Shown in pieces: positions 47,271 through 56,338 of a DNA stretch of 64,000 bases. The notes under the pieces were generated by a model that saw only the letters and a program-made list of their open reading frames with translations, made no database searches and had not been told where the DNA came from. Numbering within the stretch: the first letter of the stretch is position 1; the number at the start of each line of letters is the position of its first letter. The stretch is from Aeoliella straminimaris (lineage in GTDB: Bacteria > Planctomycetota > Planctomycetia > Pirellulales > Lacipirellulaceae): assembly GCF_024054565.1 (NCBI RefSeq), contig NZ_JAMXLR010000043.1:28501-92500 (forward strand), in the 5' to 3' direction. The translations under genes and the position numbers were made by a program.

Positions 47271-48533
47271 CTAAACGGTGCTGTCGAGCGCCTGAGCCAG
47301 ATCGGCGATCAGATCTTCGGCATCCTCGATACCGCACGACATGCGGATCATGTTATCGGGAATACCGAACTTCTTCCGATCCTCGGGAGCGTAATTGAAG
47401 TAGCTCATCACCATAGGCTGCTCGATGAGCGATTCGACGCCGCCCAAGCTGGGAGCGATGCGCGGAATAGTGACCGAGTCGATTACGTCGGCCGTGGTCC
47501 GCCAATCGGCGTCTTTCAGCAGGAATGTAATCAGGCCACCAAAGCCCCGCATCGTACGCTTGGCAACCTCGTAGTCGCGGTGCGATTCGAGTCCAGGATA
47601 GTAGACCTTCTCGACGCGCGAATGGCCGTCGAGGAACTGGGCCACTTTCAACCCATTCTCGTTGTGGCGGGCCATACGCAGTTCGAACGTTTTGAGTCCG
47701 CGAAGCAATAGGTACACGTTCTGCGGGCCGTTGATCGCTCCCATGATGCCGCGCAGGTTGCGAACCGGCTCCATTTTTTCTTTGCTACCAGCCACCATGC
47801 CGGCCAACAGGTCGTTGTGCCCACCTAGGTACTTGGTCGCGGAGTGCAGCACGTAGTCGACCCCTGTCTCAATGGGGCGGAGGTTGTAGGGCGTGGCCAG
47901 CGTGGCGTCGATCAAGGTTTCGACGCCGCTGCGGCGACCCAGATCGGCAAAGCGATCGAGGTCCACCACGCTCATGTGTGGATTGGTAGGCGATTCGCTA
48001 ATCAACATCCGCGTGTTAGGCGTGATGGCTGCCTCCATGGCGTCATAGTCGCAGGCAGGCACCTGGATGGTCTTGACACCAAATCGCGCCATGTGCTTGG
48101 CACAAAACTCACGGCTGCGATGGTAACACTCGTCGAAGAAAATCACCTCGTCGCCCGAGTTAAGCTTCGCCATCAGCAATCCGACCAGCGCCGCCATGCC
48201 GCTGGAGAACAGCACGGAGTCTTCGGCTCCTTCGAGCGCGGCCATCTTGCGTTCGGCCACGCGTTCGCCTGGGTTGCCGTAGCGACCGTACTCTTCGCGG
48301 GGCTGCTCTTGTTCGATGTAGTCGATTACCGACTGGGTGTCGCGAAAGGTGTAGGTCGACGCACAGAAGATCGGATCGGTAATAGAATCCCCTGGCTTCT
48401 GACGCTGCTCCCCCGCGTGAACCGCCACCGTGGACATACGGCGACCGCTGTCGGAAGTGTACCGGGAACCTCGGCCCCGTGAGTCGGATGAAGGATCGGA
48501 AGTGGATTCGGGAATTTCCAAGCTACTACTCAT
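47271..48533 (-). CDS. Cys/Met-metabolism PLP-dependent enzyme (cystathionine gamma-synthase/lyase family)
   Basis: 420 residues from the ATG at 48533; 43 in-frame residues upstream lie in the leader and terminator region. PLP-binding Lys234 in LHSATKYLGGH; cofactor contacts in YGRYGNPGERVAE (82-94) and FSSGMAALVGLL; ISESPTNPHMSVVD and IDATLATPYNLRPIE are family blocks. Enzymes of this fold make or break C-S bonds in cysteine and methionine pathways; which reaction is not clear. The first 35 residues are Ser/Arg-rich and unusual. A terminator and SAM-II-like element precede the gene, fitting sulfur-amino-acid control. Confidence 0.88.
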   Translation of the reverse strand: MSSSLEIPESTSDPSSDSRGRGSRYTSDSGRRMSTVAVHAGEQRQKPGDSITDPIFCASTYTFRDTQSVIDYIEQEQPREEYGRYGNPGERVAERKMAALEGAEDSVLFSSGMAALVGLLMAKLNSGDEVIFFDECYHRSREFCAKHMARFGVKTIQVPACDYDAMEAAITPNTRMLISESPTNPHMSVVDLDRFADLGRRSGVETLIDATLATPYNLRPIETGVDYVLHSATKYLGGHNDLLAGMVAGSKEKMEPVRNLRGIMGAINGPQNVYLLLRGLKTFELRMARHNENGLKVAQFLDGHSRVEKVYYPGLESHRDYEVAKRTMRGFGGLITFLLKDADWRTTADVIDSVTIPRIAPSLGGVESLIEQPMVMSYFNYAPEDRKKFGIPDNMIRMSCGIEDAEDLIADLAQALDSTV

Positions 48534-48590
48534 CACAGGCCTTCGATAGCGAAAATGGTCCGGCCTGCGGGAGGCGGCGCTACCGCGCAC

Positions 48591-48630
48591 AAAAAAACCG
48601 CAGACCAATTCGTTCACTTGGTATCTGCGG
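48591..48630 (-). terminator. Intrinsic terminator in the leader of the PLP-enzyme gene
   Basis: Minus-strand stem CCGCAGATACCAA / TTGGTCTGCGG with a 9-nt loop followed by seven T. It ends about 60 nt before the start codon and no gene lies between it and the divergent lipoprotein gene, so it must act on a leader transcript. Confidence 0.85.
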
Positions 48631-48683
48631 CATGATGCTCGTTGTGTTGGCACGCGTAACACCGGCGTGGGGCCAGCTGTCGC

Positions 48684-48733
48684 GTGGGCACTTTAGCAGT
48701 TATTCGGCTGCAAGCGGCCACAAATCCCAGTGT
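48684..48733 (-). promoter_or_regulatory. Candidate SAM-II-like riboswitch aptamer
   Basis: Minus-strand blocks in order: GGGATTTG, GGCCGCTTGCAGCC, AATAACT, GCTAAAG. They match my recollection of the SAM-II core (GAUUUG, CUUGCAGCC, AAUAA, GCUAAA). GTGG in the first loop can pair with CCAC just after GCTAAAG, as in the SAM-II pseudoknot. The P1 stem looks very short (2-3 pairs) and the spacer before GCTAAAG is about 6 nt shorter than in known examples. A weak promoter (TTGATT, 17 bp, TACCCT at 48768-48740) would start transcription at its 5' edge. Downstream lie the terminator and a sulfur-metabolism gene. Confidence 0.45.
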
Positions 48734-48921
48734 GCTTTAAGGGTACCTCCTCGGGCTAGCTAAATCAAGCGCTTCGCCGGACTCGTTTGGCGAAAAACGC
48801 CCCATGCAATCTTCATTCCGGCAAACCGTACGGACCGTGTCGAGCTTGACGGCCCCGCGGGCGTCTGCGATCCTCCGCGGCCCCTGCATCCTGAATGGAT
48901 AGCACCTGCGTGAGGTTTCCG

Positions 48922-49521
48922 ATGTCAACGTCCAGAATTCGAGTTATCGCCCATAGCTGCTTGCTGCTGGTCCTGGCAGCCGGGTGCCAAAGCCCGTACT
49001 ACGCCGATCGGGGGGCCGCTGCTGGCGGCTTGCTGGGTGCGGGAACAGGCGCCCTAATTGGCAGTCAAACCGGAAACGCTGGCGGTGGAGCTATCATCGG
49101 TGCCGGCCTGGGAGCTCTGGCCGGCAACGTGTTTGGCGCCCAACTCGACGAAGTAGCGGCACAGAACCGTGCTGCTATTGCCCCCCAATTGGGACGTCAG
49201 GTAACGCCCGGCGCGGCGACTGTGCAGGAAGTGGTCGCCATGCACCAGGCAGGAGTCGACCCGCAATTGATGACCAACTATGTCACCTCATCGGGCGTGG
49301 CGCAGCCCATCTCGGTGGACGATGTGATCTACCTGCATCAGCAGGGCGTCCCGGCGCCAGTTATTCAAGCGATGCAAACTCCCACTGCGCCCACCACGAT
49401 GGTTGCCGCCCCGCCTGGTCCAGTGATCGTGGAAGAAGTCTATCCCTATGGTCCGCCCGTGTACTGCGAGCCTCGGGTGTGCAGCCCTCGAGTCGGGTTT
49501 GGCATCTCGATTCGCAACTAG
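48922..49521 (+). CDS. Glycine-zipper outer-membrane-type lipoprotein
   Basis: 199 residues from the ATG at 48922 behind TGAGG. Lipobox LVLAAGC with lipidated Cys22. A glycine-zipper stretch follows (about 30-75: GAAAGGLLGAGTGALIGSQ, GGGAIIGAGLGALAGNVFG), typical of membrane-inserting Gly-zipper proteins. Then two helical segments with VQEVVAMHQAGVDPQLM and VDDVIYLHQQGVPAPVI, which look like one repeated unit. The Pro/Val-rich C-terminus has two cysteines (YCEPRVC). Envelope lipoprotein of unknown role. Confidence 0.85.
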   Translation: MSTSRIRVIAHSCLLLVLAAGCQSPYYADRGAAAGGLLGAGTGALIGSQTGNAGGGAIIGAGLGALAGNVFGAQLDEVAAQNRAAIAPQLGRQVTPGAATVQEVVAMHQAGVDPQLMTNYVTSSGVAQPISVDDVIYLHQQGVPAPVIQAMQTPTAPTTMVAAPPGPVIVEEVYPYGPPVYCEPRVCSPRVGFGISIRN

Positions 49522-49787
49522 CGATTCTACTGGGCGCCGAGAGCCATTCGAATCCGGACTTGGCAGACCTTTCCGCATCAGCGCGTTTCCCATCCGCAAA
49601 TGCTCAATCGGCGCCACCGGCACAATCCTCTCAAGCCGATCCCGTGGGTTTATCGGCCAGGAGAAATCCAGCTGCGAACTCATGGTTTAGCGGGTACGGG
49701 TAACCTAAGTTTACCTCAAGGGCGGACAATTTTTTCGGCCCAGGCAGTTCCCACGAATCACAGCAGTTCAGCACAAGAAGCTACATC

Positions 49788-50201
49788 ATGCAGTTCGGAA
49801 TGTACCTGTACCACAACGGTGTTATCACCGCTGAGCAGCTAGTTGCCGCCATGGCATTGCAGGACGAGTGTCGCGTGCCCCTGGGGGTATTGGCCATGGA
49901 ATCGGGCAAGCTGGCCGTACGCGACGTGCTGAGCATTCTGCGGGTACAAAGCGATCTGCCGAACGACCGTTTCGGCGACATTGCCATCGACCTGGGCCTA
50001 CTGAACAAGCGGGACCTGGCCGAGTTGCTGATGCTGCAGTCGGATCGACGGCTACCTTTGGGAGAGTGCCTGGTTGAACTAGGACACATGACCGAGGAGC
50101 AAGCCGCGGAACAACTCAGTGCCTATCGCCGCGATCGCGAGCGGGGCGGCGCCTCGAGGGTGCAGCACGTGCCCCGCTGTGCGGTAACACCGGCCACCTA
50201 G
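49788..50201 (+). CDS. Small protein with two GspE/MshE N-terminal-like repeats
   Basis: 137 residues built of two similar helical units: MYLYHNGVITAEQLVAAMAL (5-24) with VPLGVLAMESGKLAV, and IDLGLLNKRDLAELLML (about 67-83) with LPLGECLVELGHMTEEQA. The pattern of a short helix pair ending LG.L..xG.. is that of MshEN/GspE-N domains, some of which bind c-di-GMP. No ATPase part is attached. The stop codon overlaps that of the convergent FAH-family gene. Confidence 0.72.
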   Translation: MQFGMYLYHNGVITAEQLVAAMALQDECRVPLGVLAMESGKLAVRDVLSILRVQSDLPNDRFGDIAIDLGLLNKRDLAELLMLQSDRRLPLGECLVELGHMTEEQAAEQLSAYRRDRERGGASRVQHVPRCAVTPAT

Positions 50202-51004
50202 AGCGATTCTTCCACCACCGGGTTGGTGAGCTCTCCAATTCCCTCGATCTCGACGGTCACCGTATCGCCGGGCTGCAAGAAGACCGGCGGCTGACGTGCG
50301 AACCCCACGCCGTGCGGCGTGCCTGTGAAGATCAGCGTTCCCGGAAGCAGTCGCGTGCTGGAACTGAGGAACTCAATCAGCGTGGGAACGTCGAAGATCA
50401 TGTCGTCGGTGTTCCAGTCCTGCATCACCTCGTCGTTCAGCACGGTGCGTATAGACAGGCTGTTGGGATTCGGAATTTCGTCGGCGGTCACCAGCACGGG
50501 GCCCAATGGTGCAAAAGTGTCGAACGTTTTGCCTCGCACCCATTGGCCTCCGCCGCCGTTGCGCTGCCAATCGCGAGCGCTGACGTCGTTGCCGCAGGTG
50601 TAGCCGAGCACGTAGTCGAGTGCGGAGTCGCGCGAGACGTTCTTACACTCCCGGCCGATTACCACCACGAGTTCGCACTCGTAATCCACGCGGTCGCTCC
50701 GCAATTTGCGAGGCAGCAGAATGGGATCGCCCGGGTTCTGTGCCGCGGCGGTCGACTTCATGAACACCACGGGGTTCTCAGGGATGCCCTTACCGCCTTC
50801 CTCAGCGTGCTTGGCGTAGTTGAGCCCAATGCAAAAGATATCGCGCGGCACGAGTGGCGCCAGTCGCTTCGCTACGTCCGCTGCCTCGCCCGTATCGCTA
50901 AGCTCGCCAAACAGCTCGCCTGCTAAACGCGTGACACTGCCGTCTGGATGCTCAGCGCCAAGCTGAACGCTGCCCGTGGTGTCGCTGTAGCGGAGGATTC
51001 TCAT
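50198..51004 (-). CDS. Fumarylacetoacetate hydrolase (FAH)-family protein
   Basis: 268 residues. Conserved blocks DIFCIGLNYAKHAEEGG, PVVFMKSTAA and VDYECELVVVIG supply metal ligands Glu109 and Glu111, with Asp140 in GYTCGNDVSARDWQ; LIFTGTPHGVGF closes the active site. Family members hydrolyse or decarboxylate beta-diketo and oxalo acids. It starts 25 bp after hyuB on the same strand and probably takes part in catabolism of the ring-opened product. Substrate unknown. Ends head to head with the GspE-N-like gene. Confidence 0.9.
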   Translation of the reverse strand: MRILRYSDTTGSVQLGAEHPDGSVTRLAGELFGELSDTGEAADVAKRLAPLVPRDIFCIGLNYAKHAEEGGKGIPENPVVFMKSTAAAQNPGDPILLPRKLRSDRVDYECELVVVIGRECKNVSRDSALDYVLGYTCGNDVSARDWQRNGGGGQWVRGKTFDTFAPLGPVLVTADEIPNPNSLSIRTVLNDEVMQDWNTDDMIFDVPTLIEFLSSSTRLLPGTLIFTGTPHGVGFARQPPVFLQPGDTVTVEIEGIGELTNPVVEESL

Positions 51005-51029
51005 GGTGTACTGCTCCTCAAATGAGAGT

Positions 51030-52700
51030 CTACTGGTCTAGTCCATACACGCTGGCTGCTCGCTGGGGCGAGATCAAACCCTCGGCCACTTCGGCCGCCA
51101 GCAATTCTCGGTCACGCTGGTGAGGATCGCCCCAACCGCCACCGCCGGGCGTTTCGATGCGAAGTCGTTCCCCTCGCACAAGGGTGGTCACCACCTTGGT
51201 GGGCAGCAACTCGCGCGTGCCATCCAGTCGGATGACGTAACACATCGCCCCGGCAGCGTGGTGTTCGTTCTCCAAGCCCCAAGGTGTGAACCGCCGCCGA
51301 TCGGCGCCAATCGACACGGTGAGCCGGTCGGCGTGAGAGCGAATCTCGCGCACCAGCGCGCAGCCGCCGCGAAACCGCCCTGCCCCTTCGGTATCGGGCA
51401 GCAGCGCGTACTCGGTGACTTCCAATGGGTAGGCTTGCTCGATCACCTCGATCGGCGTGTTCAGTGTGTTGGTCAAGTGCGTATGCACAGCGTCGCCACC
51501 ATCGGCATCGTGCAGCGCACCTTGCCCGCCGGCCAAGGTTTCGACGTAGTTGAAATACTCGCCGGTGCGAGGGTCGATGCCCCCCAGGTTTACGAGGTTC
51601 ATCTCGCCACTGCAGGCGGCGCACACCCGCTCAGGAGCCACTTGGTAAAACGCGCCGAACAAGGCGTCGACCACCCGTTGGTCGGTCAAGATGTTGGCGT
51701 TGCCCACCGCCGCGGGAAATCGTGCTTGCAGCACCGACCCCTCCAACACCTTCACCTTCAGCGCGCGATAGGCCCCAGCCGAGGTAGGCAGATCGGGATC
51801 AATCACGGCTTTGGCGGCGTAATACAAGCACGAGGCAGCCGCCGAAGCCCGGCAGTTCAGCGGGCCGCGGACCTGCGGGCTCGAACGCGAGAAGTCGGCC
51901 AGCAACTCTTCGCCTGCGATCGTCAGGTCGACCGCTATGCGAACGGGCTCGTCGCTGAAACCATCGTCGTCCAGGAAATCGTCGAACGAGTACACGCCAT
52001 CCGCCAGGCGACCAATGCCATCCCGCATCACCCGTTCGGCGTGATCGAGCACGTGCTGGGCGTATTCCAGGGCCAATTCTGTCGAACTGATCGCGCAGAG
52101 CTCTGCCACCCGACGTTCGGCCGTACGACCTGCCGCGTACTGGGCCAACAAGTCGCCGCGGACCTCGTGGCGGGTGCGGGCGTTCTGTTCGATCAGCCGC
52201 AGGATCACTTCGTCCACCTGGCCGAGGCGGAACACCGGCGTCGGCGGAATCTGTAATCCCTCCTGGTAAATCTCTTCCACGCCCAAAGGCATGCTACCCG
52301 GAGCGTATCCACCAAGGTCGATGTGATGGGCCGTGGTCGCCGCCACCGCTATGGGGCGGCCATCGACGTAGACGGGCGACACCATCGACACGTCGGGCAG
52401 GTGCCCTGGTCCTTCGGGGTACGGCAGGTTGGTGATCACCGCGTCGCCCGGTTCGAGTGTCTCAAGCGGATACTCGGCCAGCACCGCGCGAATCACCGCC
52501 GGCAGGATTCCCAGGTGCAGCGGCGTGCCCACTTCGGCCTGGGCAACGATCTCGCCGGAGGGCAAGGCCACGGCCGCCGAACAGTCGCGGCGATCCTTGA
52601 TGTTGGGCGAATAGGCCGTCCGCACCATGGCCGCGCACGCCTCCTCGGCAATGCTTCGCCAGCGGTGACGCATCACTTCGAGCAGTACGGGATCAAACAT
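51030..52700 (-). CDS. hyuB: Hydantoinase B/oxoprolinase-type subunit
   Basis: 556 residues. HyuB signatures include DPVLLEVMRHRWRSIAEEAC, RTAYSPNIKDRRDCSAAV, LPYPEGPGHLPDVSMVSPV, VLNTPIEVIEQAYPLEV-like (LTNTLNTPIEVIEQAYPL) and GGGGWGDPHQRD near the C-terminus. Together with HyuA it performs ATP-dependent opening of cyclic amides such as hydantoins, 5-oxoproline or related lactams, or carboxylation of ketones in the acetone carboxylase relatives. Lies 39 bp after hyuA. Confidence 0.93.
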   Translation of the reverse strand: MFDPVLLEVMRHRWRSIAEEACAAMVRTAYSPNIKDRRDCSAAVALPSGEIVAQAEVGTPLHLGILPAVIRAVLAEYPLETLEPGDAVITNLPYPEGPGHLPDVSMVSPVYVDGRPIAVAATTAHHIDLGGYAPGSMPLGVEEIYQEGLQIPPTPVFRLGQVDEVILRLIEQNARTRHEVRGDLLAQYAAGRTAERRVAELCAISSTELALEYAQHVLDHAERVMRDGIGRLADGVYSFDDFLDDDGFSDEPVRIAVDLTIAGEELLADFSRSSPQVRGPLNCRASAAASCLYYAAKAVIDPDLPTSAGAYRALKVKVLEGSVLQARFPAAVGNANILTDQRVVDALFGAFYQVAPERVCAACSGEMNLVNLGGIDPRTGEYFNYVETLAGGQGALHDADGGDAVHTHLTNTLNTPIEVIEQAYPLEVTEYALLPDTEGAGRFRGGCALVREIRSHADRLTVSIGADRRRFTPWGLENEHHAAGAMCYVIRLDGTRELLPTKVVTTLVRGERLRIETPGGGGWGDPHQRDRELLAAEVAEGLISPQRAASVYGLDQ

Positions 52701-52739
52701 GACGGGGTGGGCGTTGGAGGTTGTGAGTGGAAAGTTGCC

Positions 52740-54761
52740 CTACGATGGCGCGGGAGCGGTCAGCACGAGTTCGCCGGTCGCCAGCGTCTGGCCCGACCAA
52801 CCGGGAGGTGTTACGGTCGTGGTATCGTCTTGCTCTATGACAGCGGGACCTTCGATCACCGAACCAGCGCCGAGGTCTTCGCGACGATAGATTCCCGTGT
52901 CGATATGATTGCCAGCGAAATAAACCGGGCGACGATGCACTGACTTTGGCACCGCAACCGAGGCCGCAAGACCAGCCTGCTCGGCGTGAGTGGTGGGTAC
53001 GGTCACACTCACCCATAGACTGGCCAACTGAACCGCATGTTCGCCGCGGGCGAAACCATACAGTTGCTCGTGCGCACTCGAGAAGCTTTGGGCCAATTTC
53101 GCTGCGTCGGCCTTGAGATCGAACGCTACGGCAATCTCCTCCGTCTGCCCCAGATAGCGCAGCCCAAGCGACCACGTCGCCTGGGCCTGGTCGTCGGCAG
53201 CAAGGCTTTGGGCCGCATCCTGCTCCATGCCGCGGACCTGTTCGGCGACATCCGCGAGGTCGGCGTCGGCCAACAACTCGATCCGCGACTGCATGCGATC
53301 CTCACGCAAGTCGCACGACAGCAAGCCTTCGGCCGAGAACACGCCAGGCGTGCGGGGCACGACCACCGTGCGAACTCCCAACTCGCAGGCGAGTTCCGCC
53401 GCGTGCAGCGGACCGGCGCCGCCGTAGGCGCAGATGGCGTAATCGCGGGGATCGATGCCTCGCTGCACGGTGATCTGGCGGATGGCGGCCGTCATCGAGG
53501 CATTCACCACCCGCAGCACCCCGGCGGCTGCCTCCTCGACCGATAGCCCGAGCGGCTTCGCCAGGTGGGTCTCGAACGCCTTCCGCGCCGCTGCCAGGTC
53601 GAGTTGCATCCCCCCCGCCAGACGCGAGTCGCTCGTCAGTCGGCCCAGCACCAGGTTGGCGTCGGTCACGGTGGGCAGATCGCCTCCCCGGCCATAGCAA
53701 GCTGGACCAGGCACAGCGCCGGCCGACTGGGGGCCAACGCGGAGCGATCCACCGGTGTCCACCCAGGCGATGCTGCCGCCGCCGGCGCCGATGGTCGACA
53801 GATCCAACATCGGTGTTCGTAGCGGATGGCCGGCGATCTCGGTATCGCGGGCGTGGCTCTCCTGTCCGGCTGTTACAACAGCCACATCGAAACTGGTGCC
53901 ACCCATGTCGGCGGCAATCAAATTCTGGTGGGGCGTCCGATGGGCCAGATCGACGCAAGCCATCACTCCGCCCGCCGGGCCGGACAGTACCGTCTCCACG
54001 CACTTCTCGGCTACGGCGGCGGCCGGTCCTACGCCGCCGCTCGATTTCATCACCATCACGTCGGCCCGTACGCCCTCGGACTCCAAACGCTGGGTGAGCC
54101 GTGTCAGGTACTCGTGCATCACCGGCTGCACAAAGGCGTTGACGGCCGTCGTGCTGAGCCGTTCGTACTCGCCCGGCACGGCAGCCATGGTATGCGACAT
54201 CGTGACTCCCACACTGGGTAACCGCTCGGCGATTCGCCGGGCGGTGGCCAACTCGTGCGCGGGATTCACATGGCTGAACAGCAGCCCCACGGCCACCGAC
54301 TCGACTCCCAGCGACTCGAGTTGGTCGATCACCCGTTCGAGCTCTTCAAGATCGAGTGGCGCACGGATCTTCCCCTCGGCATCCACTCGCTCGGATACCT
54401 CCAGGCGGAGGTGCCGGGGAATCAGCGGCGGAGTGCGGCGGGCGCGAAGATCGTACAGCGCGGGGCGGTTCTGCCGGGCGATGGCCAACAGGTCGCGAAA
54501 GCCGGCGGTCGTGACCAAGGCAGTTCGTGCCCCGCGGCGTTCCAGCAGAGCATTGGTGGCCACCGTGGTGCCATGCACCAGCCGGGCCACATCCGACTTG
54601 CCGAGCTGCTGCAGCGCCCGCACCACACCGCTGGCGATAGCCTCCGACGGGTCCTCGCGGGTGCTGGGCACCTTCAGTCGAACCGACTTGCCGTTGGCGC
54701 AATCGTCGGCCACCACGTCCGTAAACGTGCCTCCCGTGTCGACGCCAATGCGAATGGTCAT
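52740..54761 (-). CDS. hyuA: Hydantoinase A/oxoprolinase-type ATP-binding subunit
   Basis: 673 residues from the ATG at 54761; the 24 residues upstream in frame are excluded because the family starts at MTIRIGVDTGGTFTDVV. Actin-fold phosphate-binding motifs are VDTGGTFTD, VHGTTVATNALLERRG and NLIAADMGGTSFDVAVV; ICAYGGAGPLHA is also conserved. It phosphorylates the substrate for opening by HyuB. First gene of the hyuA-hyuB-FAH run, divergent from the M20 gene with about 93 bp between. Confidence 0.94.
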   Translation of the reverse strand: MTIRIGVDTGGTFTDVVADDCANGKSVRLKVPSTREDPSEAIASGVVRALQQLGKSDVARLVHGTTVATNALLERRGARTALVTTAGFRDLLAIARQNRPALYDLRARRTPPLIPRHLRLEVSERVDAEGKIRAPLDLEELERVIDQLESLGVESVAVGLLFSHVNPAHELATARRIAERLPSVGVTMSHTMAAVPGEYERLSTTAVNAFVQPVMHEYLTRLTQRLESEGVRADVMVMKSSGGVGPAAAVAEKCVETVLSGPAGGVMACVDLAHRTPHQNLIAADMGGTSFDVAVVTAGQESHARDTEIAGHPLRTPMLDLSTIGAGGGSIAWVDTGGSLRVGPQSAGAVPGPACYGRGGDLPTVTDANLVLGRLTSDSRLAGGMQLDLAAARKAFETHLAKPLGLSVEEAAAGVLRVVNASMTAAIRQITVQRGIDPRDYAICAYGGAGPLHAAELACELGVRTVVVPRTPGVFSAEGLLSCDLREDRMQSRIELLADADLADVAEQVRGMEQDAAQSLAADDQAQATWSLGLRYLGQTEEIAVAFDLKADAAKLAQSFSSAHEQLYGFARGEHAVQLASLWVSVTVPTTHAEQAGLAASVAVPKSVHRRPVYFAGNHIDTGIYRREDLGAGSVIEGPAVIEQDDTTTVTPPGWSGQTLATGELVLTAPAPS

Positions 54762-54854
54762 AGCTGTTGCGGTTCTCGCTGCCGTTGCGCTTTTCCCCAC
54801 AACACGATACAATGCAACGCTCTGGTCCTCCATCCGCCTCCCGCCCTATCCCCT

Positions 54855-56012
54855 ATGATCGCCACCCCGCAATCTTGCCAGGAACTGCTCGCCCACATGG
54901 TCGGTTTCGATACCGTCGTGGCCTATCATTCGGGAGTCGCTGAGGCCGAACGCAAGCTGTCGGACTACTTGGCTGGGCTGGCCACGGCCTGGGGATTTAC
55001 GGTTCGCGAGCTTCCCATCGAGGGCGCCTGCGGCAATCTACTGATCGAGCATTGCATCGATCCGACGTTGCCGTGGTTGATGTTCGACTCGCATATGGAC
55101 ACCGTGGGCGTCGAGGGAATGACCATCGACCCCTTCGGTGGCGAAATACGTGACGGCCGACTGTACGGCCGCGGGGCTTGCGACACCAAGGGCACCGGAG
55201 CGGCCATGCTGTGGGCATTGCGCGAATACGCCGCCGGCAGCCAGAAACCTCGTAACATTGCCGTCCTGTTCTCGGTGGGCGAGGAACACGTGCAAACTGG
55301 CGCCCGGGCATTTGTCGAGCAGCACCTAGCACTGCTCGACTGGACCCCAGCCGGCGTGGTGGCGGGCGAGCCGACCCAAATGCAAGTGTTGGGCGCCACT
55401 GGCGGCTTCGTCCGCTGGAAGATGACCACGCTGGGGCAGGCGTGCCACTCCAGCAAGCCCGACCGAGGACACAACGCCATCTACGATATGGCCCGCCTGG
55501 TTACGGCGCTCGAAGACGATTACATCGGCAAGATCCGGGCCACCCATCCACTGGTCGGCAATGCCTCGGCGGCCATTACCGTGATCAACGGGGGCAAGCA
55601 GGTAAACGTGGTGCCCGCCGAAGCGACCATCACGTTCGATCGACGGCTGGTGCCAGGCGAGGACGGCCAACGGGAACTCAACGCCGTGCAGGCACTGGCC
55701 GCCCAGGTTGCCGCCAGCCGTCCGGGCATGCAGGTAACGCATCACCAATTCGAATCCGCCCCGCCGATGGGCACCGTGGATGGCGGCCAATTCGCCAACC
55801 AAGCCGTCACGGCTCTGGAGGGCGTCGGCATCAGCAGCGAGGTGGCGGGCGAGCCATTTACCACCAACGGCAATCACTTCGCGGCCGCGGGCATACCAAC
55901 CATCGTCGTTGGTCCCGGCGACATCGCCCAGGCGCATACGCCCGACGAGTGGGTGTCTCTGGAAGAGCTGGACCGCGGCATTGCAGGCTACGCGGCGATC
56001 ATGAAGAGCTGA
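54855..56012 (+). CDS. M20-family zinc peptidase/amidase (ArgE/DapE-like)
   Basis: 385 residues. Metal ligands are visible in MFDSHMDTVG (His80, Asp82), RGACDTKG (bridging Asp110) and VGEEHVQTG (general base Glu143, ligand Glu144); GGKQVNVVPAEATITFDRR marks the dimerisation domain. It hydrolyses an N-acyl, N-carbamoyl or peptide bond. Divergence from hyuA suggests that it may process the ring-opened product, as HyuC-type amidohydrolases do; that is inference. It ends just before a strong inverted repeat. Confidence 0.88.
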   Translation: MIATPQSCQELLAHMVGFDTVVAYHSGVAEAERKLSDYLAGLATAWGFTVRELPIEGACGNLLIEHCIDPTLPWLMFDSHMDTVGVEGMTIDPFGGEIRDGRLYGRGACDTKGTGAAMLWALREYAAGSQKPRNIAVLFSVGEEHVQTGARAFVEQHLALLDWTPAGVVAGEPTQMQVLGATGGFVRWKMTTLGQACHSSKPDRGHNAIYDMARLVTALEDDYIGKIRATHPLVGNASAAITVINGGKQVNVVPAEATITFDRRLVPGEDGQRELNAVQALAAQVAASRPGMQVTHHQFESAPPMGTVDGGQFANQAVTALEGVGISSEVAGEPFTTNGNHFAAAGIPTIVVGPGDIAQAHTPDEWVSLEELDRGIAGYAAIMKS

Positions 56013-56016
56013 AAAA

Positions 56017-56091
56017 GCGGGGCGGGGATCGAGGGGCTAGGGAAAAGGGGAGCGAAGTCTCTCGTCTCTAGCCCCTCGATCCCCGCCCCGC
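56017..56091. terminator. 24-bp perfect inverted repeat, bidirectional terminator
   Basis: Arms begin GCGGGGCGGGGATCG (56017-56040) and end CGATCCCCGCCCCGC (56068-56091), 27-nt loop. On the minus strand the stem is followed by TTTTT, which fits termination of the tRNA-Leu transcript; on the plus strand CTCTTT follows, after the M20 gene. The size and perfect match also suit a small repeat element. Confidence 0.75.
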
Positions 56092-56099
56092 TCTTTGAG

Positions 56100-56183
56100 T
56101 ACCGCCGAGAGGAGTCGAACCTCCACCCTCTTGCGAGGACATGGACCTGAACCATGCGCGTCTGCCAATTCCGCCACGGCGGT
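56100..56183 (-). tRNA. tRNA-Leu, anticodon CAG
   Basis: 84-nt cloverleaf on the minus strand. Acceptor stem ACCGCCG/CGGCGGT, discriminator A, anticodon loop TTCAGGT on a CATGG/CCATG stem (anticodon CAG), long variable arm CCTC-GCAA-GAGG typical of leucine tRNAs, and T-arm with loop TTCGACT. The 3' CCA is not encoded. The terminator stem ends 9 nt after the gene. Confidence 0.95.
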
Positions 56184-56338
56184 GTACTCTGAAGTCTTAA
56201 CACCTTGCCAAATCATCGGCCGATTGACAAGGGGACCTGCAAGGTAGTTCCTTACCATGCAGTGAGCCGTACGACGGGCCTCGGGTAATCTCTACCATAA
56301 CCGCCGCTGGCGCGGATGGCTCACCATGGGCCGAACGC

